Part shown: positions 57,286-64,000 of the stretch, piece after piece | Position numbering within the stretch: position 1 is the first letter of the stretch | Layout of the letters: every line of letters starts with the position of its first letter | Source of the DNA: Arbacia lixula | Lineage: Eukaryota > Echinodermata > Echinoidea > Arbacioida > Arbaciidae | Direction: 5' to 3' | Length of the DNA stretch: 64,000 nucleotides | Assembly: GCA_963669155.1 (NCBI GenBank) | Contig: OZ022593.1 | Location: 15,353,758 to 15,417,757 of the forward strand | Made by a program: the position numbers and the translations under genes | Notes under the pieces: generated by a model | The model's database searches: none | What the model was told of the DNA's origin: nothing | Seen by the model: only the letters and a program-made list of their open reading frames with translations

Positions 57286-57431
57286 TTTAAAGGCCACCAC
57301 AGACGACACGATCCGATCACGATTCTTCGACTGGCTGAATCTCAGGACCCGGTTATTGGATTTATGCAAGGAGGTGACGTCATATGCCCTTACGACTCCA
57401 GAATCGTGGCAAAATCGCGATGGCCTTTAAA
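57286..57431. mobile_element. Possible small MITE adjoining the palindromic element
   Basis: Begins tttaaaggccaccacagac and ends gcgatggcctttaaa. The inner 'tcacgattct' and 'agaatcgtgg' are also inverted. About 146 bp. It shares the TTTAA border with the neighbour, so the boundaries are uncertain. Confidence 0.4.
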
Positions 57432-58200
57432 CATATTTATACCGGTAGCACGGAACATACATGTTGATACAACAATATCCAAGACAATATCAGTCTGCGC
57501 CACCGCTGCCACGTCTATTTTCAAATTTCTAAATCCTGGATCCGCGTTTGAGGGATCTATTCCCTTTAACCCTTTCTGCGCCAGATACAATGCTGCTCAA
57601 TGGGAGTTTTGTGTATTAATCATGACAAAGTGCGCACCTTGCACACAAAGAGTTAAACCATCGTTTATACTTTGTATGTTAACATTGAATATCGAATGGA
57701 CGGCACTTACATCATCATGATAATTGTTTGGGCAGCCTGGGTGTTTTAATAACACCACGCCGCATTAACGTACACCATATACCGCTCACACCTAATGTAA
57801 TGTCCCCCCCCCCCCCCCCTTTAAGGTCATTCCACTATTTGGCAACCAGGACGAACAATGCAGGTCAACATGGGGAACATTCACTATAATGAAGTAGACT
57901 TTGCAGAGTTATTCGAGACCTGCTGAAAAGAAGGGCGAACCGTTTCGGAAAGTGTTTGCCAGGAGCAGCCTGGAACATGCCACCGTAGTACAAGCACAGT
58001 AGCAAGCGTTCTTTGCTTGCCCCGGTGTGTGTAAGAATTGAGCCGAGTTGATGCATTTTACGTAGAATCTGGCACATGTTTTCCCTGTACGGTTGACCTA
58101 TCAACTGTGTAAGGTGAAGGCATCTCATTATGTTCACTGAATGAAGGAAGTTCAGGTCATTTGAAGGTTTAAAAAAGTACCAAGTAGTGCTACCACTTAA
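57432..58200. other. No gene seen
   Basis: A C-run at 57805-57821. Frames across it have no recognisable domains. Confidence 0.4.
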
Positions 58201-58460
58201 GGTCCATCAAAGACACATAAGGAGTTAACTCCTTCTGTACCGGATAAACTGCTGCTCTATGGGATTTGTGTGTATTTCATGAGTAAAGGTCCATCAATGA
58301 CACGGAAGGAGTTAAGTCCTTCTGTGCCAGCTAAACTGCTGCTCTATGGGATTTGTGTGTATTACTTGAGTAAAGGTCCATCAAAGACACGGAAGGAGTT
58401 AAGTCCTTCTATGCCAGCTAAACTGCTGCTCTATGGGATTTGTGTGTATTACTTGTGCAA
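58201..58460. repeat. Three-copy 87-bp tandem repeat
   Basis: 'ggtccatcaa(a/t)gacac' at 58201, 58288 and 58375, exactly 87 bp apart, with aactgctgctctatgggatttgtgt in each. Confidence 0.95.
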
Positions 58461-60123
58461 AAAGGCACATGTGGCACACAGAAGATTAATAAGCACCTTG
58501 CACTGTACGTGATAATGCCAATCTACACAGTGTACATGTATGTCCCACTATATCAGTATCAGTATTAAGAGGCCTATGGCTTGCGACATCCAATCTTGAA
58601 TAGCAATGAAATGTTTGCATCGTGCCAATTGGAATGTGAATCACAATGCGATTCTATTCTCATCGGATCGCCTGCAAATAATTGCGGTAGACTGACAGAA
58701 TGCATAAGGACACCTCCTGGACAAATACAGTAGCTTACAACCGACTAATGCTGTTGTATATGACGAACCAGCGTGGCTATGTATTATTATCAAACAGTCA
58801 TCTACAATGCAATATACTGTTCGGGGGTCTATGCAAGTATTCGTGTTAAATGATGTGAATTCGTGATGGTACTGCATATTCGCCTGAAAAGCTATTATAC
58901 AAAAAATAAGCCACCCCCCCCCCCAAAAAAAAAAAAAAAAAAAAAAAAAAGAAATTGTGAAGAGTATACTATAGTCTTCTCCGACCAATTTTGCCTACTG
59001 GTTAATAAATTGTGAATTCGTGAATACGGTGGTCCAGATTTACCTGAAAAGCTTCTAGTGCGGAATGCACAAACAGTTATTTCAAGAAAGTGTTAACAAA
59101 GCATATTTTGTTACGTGTTTAGAATATTGGCTGATGACAGTTACCTGCATCTATCACATGCGGGCCTTTGTGTCCCAAAAATATGAGGTTTGGTTCAATG
59201 ACTTAATGATGATTATTGATAAATGCGAAATATGGCATAATTACTAAATTTTTAATTGTTAAAACGCTGGTAATGTTAAAATCATCACGCTTTGCTCTTC
59301 AGATTCTCGCAAGTGCTGTTCTAAATCATATTCATAAAATTTACAATGAGATGTATGCACATATGTTCAGTCCTTAAAAGTCGGTCAAAGCGTTGCACAT
59401 TTGAAAGTAAAGATATTGATTATCTTTGCTCGTAAAAGTCACTGGCTTTGAATGGGGGTATGACACGGCGTTACCATGGTTACATCAGACTGTGTTCTTA
59501 CATGTCTTAGGATATAGACGTCTCTTCCCTGCTTGTTAAGAGTAGTTTCATTCACATTGTTCCAGTTGTTGAATTTACATATGTCAAATAGTCGCTGCTA
59601 GGTCAGGCAATTTTTTTTTAAAGTTTCCATTAGAAAATGTCGCTATACTCGAACGTCCGATCTTTGCATCACCGGGTACCAAAACCCGATTTCATTTCAT
59701 TTATTTAGTTCTATGTTCTGATCAAGTTTATAAACATATCATAATGTTATAAATAGACTTGAAATATGGATAATAATTTGCTATCCCATCCTTTCCTCTT
59801 ATAACTCGCTGCCAGGAAAAGAAGATATTTGTTCTGATTAAAGTCCATAAAGAAAAATACTTAGCGCCGTAAAGTGACCTTTGTGTACCCATCAGGGCAC
59901 AGACTATTTGATGTGAATTTGATGTTGTAGCCTACATATCCGCGTTCGTACCAACGAGGTGTCACTCAACGTTACCTGACAGGGGTAAAACACACAATAT
60001 CGCACTGTTAGGAGTAAAAGGGAAAACAGTGGAGAAACAAGTACGGTTTTATTGCTTGTGATTTCCGGTTAATGAATGCACTAGCAATTGTCATTTACTA
60101 TCCCCTATCCATTCATACGCATG

Positions 60124-60126
<3 letters not shown>

Positions 60127-60162
<36 letters not shown>

Positions 60163-60185
60163 CGTACCTAAATACACACACACAC
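60127..60185. repeat. (CA)n microsatellite
   Basis: Pure CA for ~34 bases, then interrupted. Confidence 0.95.
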
Positions 60186-62439
60186 GTAGATAAGTACATA
60201 CAGAAACATGAAACATACAGACACTAAGACCACCACCGCCACATCACGCATGCTTCCTTATGTCTCTACTAAGGCAACGCGAGAAAAAAAAGTAACGTTC
60301 ATCGTTATCGATTATTATGAGAGGATATGGAAAAGAAGATTAAGGACGAAGATGAAGACGTTTGGTGTTTCTATTATAATACCTAGACAATCATGACAGA
60401 ACGTCTTAAAAGATAATCCTGCTCCGATGTACGGATTAGCATCGGGGAGTCGTAGGGAGTAAATGGTATGGGAAGGTTATCTTTGAAAGGACCTGCGTAT
60501 ACACGTATTGTAGTTCGTATTTATGTAGAAAAGGCTCAGTGCTATATTGTGCTATGTGCAGTTCTTCTACAGCTACCAAGACCCTCTTCCCGCGTTTGAT
60601 TTAGAAAGTACGAATATTTTTCTTTTTACAGAGAGTGACCTTTCGAGGCAAGGGCGACTGTAGTAGAAAAAAGAAACATGCAGCCTAGAACTCAGGCTAA
60701 CTTGTTCCCAACAATGACACTGCATACAAATCAATTCGGAGAATGGAACTAATACATTGTAACGCTGGCAGACTCTGGATTATTTGTGGAATATTAAAAG
60801 ACAGAACAATTGATTCTAATTTCCCTCTATCCCTTAATATTTTGTTTCTTTCTTCATTCGTTTTTCATCTAACAGTTTAGAAGTACCCAATGAATCGCTT
60901 TTGAAATAAGGGCTTCTCTTATTTGTTTAGTCAACGAAGAAGTCTACAAACTTGCCTCATCCACAATTACTCGCCGACCCACTATAATCTCTCTGTCACC
61001 CCCTGTCTCTCTGTCTATGTCTGTATGTCTGTCTCTGTCTATGTCTGTACGTCTGTCTCTGTCTCTGTCTCTTCACATTCCCTCTCTATTTGTATGTTGC
61101 TGCTCGTCTATCTGTCTGTCTCCCTTCCCCTCTCAATGTGCCCCTCTTTCTTCCTTCCTTCCTTTATGTCTTTCTTCATTGTTATTCAAAGTCTCAACCT
61201 CAATCGAAGTTTGTTTTTCTGAAGATTCGATGACATATACAGTCCTAACGAGTGGGAAACCATGTGAATTCAACACACACGAGCTTACAAAACTCCAATA
61301 AAAGGGCCACAATTCTGAAATTCTGAAAACACCACACCTTATGAATGCATGGAAGAATTTAACACCTGATACACCATTGGTGCATTTTCGCTCAGGTAAT
61401 ACACACAAAAGGCATACAACAGAAGATTGCGTGGTACACAAAGGATTAAAGGGGGTTAAAAAGGTTTATGGCCGATGGAATTTGGAGTGAAATTCTTCGC
61501 TTGTATTATCTATCTTTGCTGTATTCTGTTGTGGCATCTTTGTGGTTTCGGAGAATCCTGTTCTACCCAGATGGTTAGATACAGAAAGAAAATTGCCCCT
61601 CCCTCAGTTTGCATACCGTCCGTATATACAGAAGCCGAACCCAGCCGTATTTATATATATTTCGAAGAACTCTATATATTTTGCTGATTTATCTGCTGGG
61701 CAGAGTAACAGTTGATATCGTCAAACATTTCCTTGCAAATGAAACTGCTGTATACCATGGAACATTTGAATTTAAGTCATGTTCGTCTATCGAACTCCAA
61801 AGAAGAAACGACCACACTTTATCCTAAAAACTTTAAAAAATTGTCTACTTATAAAGAATAATCATCGTATTCACAATGCAATAGATTAGCTAACACGTCG
61901 TTTGATAACCACGTGGTTCCCTAAATATAGTACATGTACCTCCGACAGCTTGACACTGACTGGTTCAAATTCACGTTATGTGACAGTTGACGTTTCAGAT
62001 TTCAGATCTCCGAATTATGATAGTGTTGCTATGATGCTCATAAACTTGAAAGGATATCTCATTCAGTGACCTTTGATACTTATATAGTTCCGGGTCATTA
62101 CCAGAGGGAGCAAATAGTAACTTCACCACATTGACAAGTTAATACACCCCACATACCATAACTAGTCAAGCGAGTGGCTAACCCAATTGTACGTGATCAA
62201 TGATTTGTATGAATGAGTACATCCACAACGGTTCCGTCGTGCATTGTGGTATTCGCATTCACATAAGACTGTAATATAATAGTGCTCGTGATTTATCCAG
62301 AATTTACGGCAACAGGTTGATACACTATTATGGGGACACGGGCATCAACATACACAATATGAATATATCACCCAACGATACCTTTTATACGATTTTTCCC
62401 TCTCCCTTATACTTTTTTTCAGTTCACTTCACGCCGCCC

Positions 62440-62554
62440 CCCCCCCTCTCTCTCTCTCTCTCTGTCGCTGTCTCTGTCTCTCTCTCTTTCTTTTTCTCTG
62501 TATCTCGCTATTTTATGTTTTCTTTCTGTTTCCCCCTCTCTTATCTACCTGTAC

Positions 62555-62594
<40 letters not shown>

Positions 62595-62760
62595 TTGTGT
62601 CTGCCACTCCCCCCCCCCAAGTTTTTCTCGTTCCCTGTCCGTGTATCCACCTCTCTTCCTATTTTTGCATCCCTCTGTCCCTCTCCTCCTCCAATTATAT
62701 TTCTGGCTCTCTTTGCCTCTTTTTTTCTTTGTATATATCTTTATCTTTCACATTCTACGT
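62440..62760. repeat. (TC)n-rich tract
   Basis: Several TCTCTC runs, the longest at about 62558-62590; C runs interspersed. Confidence 0.92.
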
Positions 62761-64000
62761 CACTCACGTTACTCGACGTGAACATCTTCTCCAACCCAAG
62801 GATGTAAGGATCCACTTTCCTCCCTCCCCACCATGCTCACTTTAATCTTCTAAATAAATGTACAAAAACATCAACATAATAATGGCTCATTTCTTTCGAA
62901 TTAGTATTTACTTGTGTCCTACATACCTTAAAGGGAGACAAATTCATTTCGATACAAATGCTTTAACACGTATCAGTCGGCATAGCTTAGGCAATCACTC
63001 AACTCGCATTACGCAATACAGCTTTCACTTAATTGTTTGCATTCGTCTTTTCACTTCATTACAAATTCAACTTGAAATACATCGCCCAAATCGCTTCATT
63101 GTCCTGTGGTCTTTTCTCCACTCATACTACCTCAATCAAACTCCAGGCATAATATTGACATATCACCGAATTAAGCTATTTAAACATTGCAACAATTGGA
63201 TACCCAGACGTTTAAAAGGCCCTCCAAGACACTTTCCCCAACAAAACTGACAATTCTCTTGGAGTATTCTGTAAAGAGATAGCTTTTGTAACGTCGCGAC
63301 AGTTGAACCCACATTAATCCTATCTGTCGCAAAAAACGTCGGGTTTTCTAAACAGATAGAATTCTTAGCGAAAATACGCTCTATTATATTGAGATAATGG
63401 TAATAGGGGGGCGAGCATGCGTTGAATTGAAAGCTGGAGACAAGTGTAGCCTTTTAACGGTCCTTTTTGTCGATGCAACGGGGGCGAGTTCATCCCCTCC
63501 GCCGACTGAATTCTTTAAAATCCTGGCATGAATCACATAAATAACTTTAAGATCCATTTTGTGATATATGCAACTTGACTATGATGTTTGGTAGAAAAAA
63601 ATACATATAAACCACCATAAAAAGAGACATTAAAATCCATTTTCATATTGAAACAAATAAACACGATATAGTACTCGTAATAAAACGCATGCTATGTAGT
63701 ATGTCTCTCGGAATCAGCTTTTCTGAATGGAATGGAATTTAGAGTCAAAGAGTGTAAACTATTTGCGTTCATGATCACATCTCATTACAAGAAATAGTTG
63801 TGTACAATATTACCCTGTTTAGTCACTATGAGTATAATGTTGAACATGAAGTTGTCAAAGCAACTGTCCTCAAGTGTATTAAATTCTGATTTTCGGTGAC
63901 CTGGCAATAAAGCAATTTGAAATATAACTTACACCACTAAGATCCACTGTTGAGCTCTCGTGTTCTGCGTGAACCTATTTTGCAATATACCGCGCAAACC

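Larger units (their letters stand above)
53911..57286. mobile_element. TTAA-bordered palindromic element split by a LINE
   Basis: Left arm 53911-54073 and right arm 57085-57286 are inverted copies. Shared: AGGG(c)ACATA, gtactgggaaggcaaaaaagc, cttcaaaatgtaattgttag, ttcttgccaatggtctt and ccctcaaatgatc. TTAA flanks both ends (53907-53910, 57287-57290) and may be target duplication or terminal sequence. Without the LINE the element is ~360 bp. No gene of its own. Confidence 0.85.
58461..64000. other. No gene seen; intergenic
   Basis: Contains a C10-A27 run (58915-58951), (CA)n at 60127-60185, and CT-rich tracts at 60985-61165 and 62440-62700. No frame has a recognisable domain or flanking splice sites. 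I see no tRNA or rRNA. Confidence 0.5.

Noticed and set aside
57280..57720. 146-codon + strand frame
   Set aside because: Crosses a probable MITE; no recognisable domain and no alternative-strand support.
62317..62845. 154-codon frame and neighbours
   Set aside because: CT-rich low complexity; no signature beyond Ser/Leu/Pro runs.

Overview
The window is animal nuclear DNA: 35 short exons with GT/AG junctions, long A/T-rich introns full of microsatellites, and several retro- and DNA transposons. A secreted protein combining a signal peptide, EGF repeats, a CUB domain and LDL-receptor class A repeats, together with a Mag-type gypsy element primed by tRNA-Ser, suggests a marine invertebrate deuterostome. 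A sea urchin or close echinoderm is my best guess, by inference from gene type rather than a species-specific match.

One gene dominates. On the minus strand, from an ATG at 51603 down to at least 11054, I join 35 coding exons (5,869 nt, 1,956 complete codons) in one frame. Order: signal peptide; EGF1; CUB; EGF2; four copies of a ~140-residue domain I do not recognise (called 'D' here); EGF3-4; three more D domains; EGF5-19; two LDLa repeats. The last exon ends at a splice donor with no stop, so the 3' end is missing; it lies in a region where I find no exon, or beyond base 1. All seven D domains share G-x-(N/G)-L-W and a C-x6-C...C-x4-C pattern. They are the best candidate here for something undescribed.

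Layout in + coordinates. 1-2592: no gene; remnants of a 271-bp tandem array. 2593-7772: complete Ty3/gypsy (Mag-like) retrotransposon on the minus strand with apparently identical 412-bp LTRs. 7773-11053: rest of the 271-bp array, simple repeats, no gene. 11054-51603: the EGF/CUB/D gene. Its 7.3-kb intron (25459-32761) holds a 157-bp satellite, a 4.3-kb PIF/Harbinger transposon (TTA target site duplication, transposase reduced to its C-terminus, helper gene intact in three exons) and a CR1-like 3' fragment. 51604-53906: gene 5' flank with a GA microsatellite and a ~190-bp array. 53907-57290: TTAA-bordered palindromic element split by a 5'-truncated LINE. 57291-64000: no gene; simple repeats.

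A recurring oddity: at four exon edges of the gene (exons 4, 20, 26 and 33) the neighbouring intronic repeat unit includes the splice site and a few exon bases, so the intron carries decoy splice sites.
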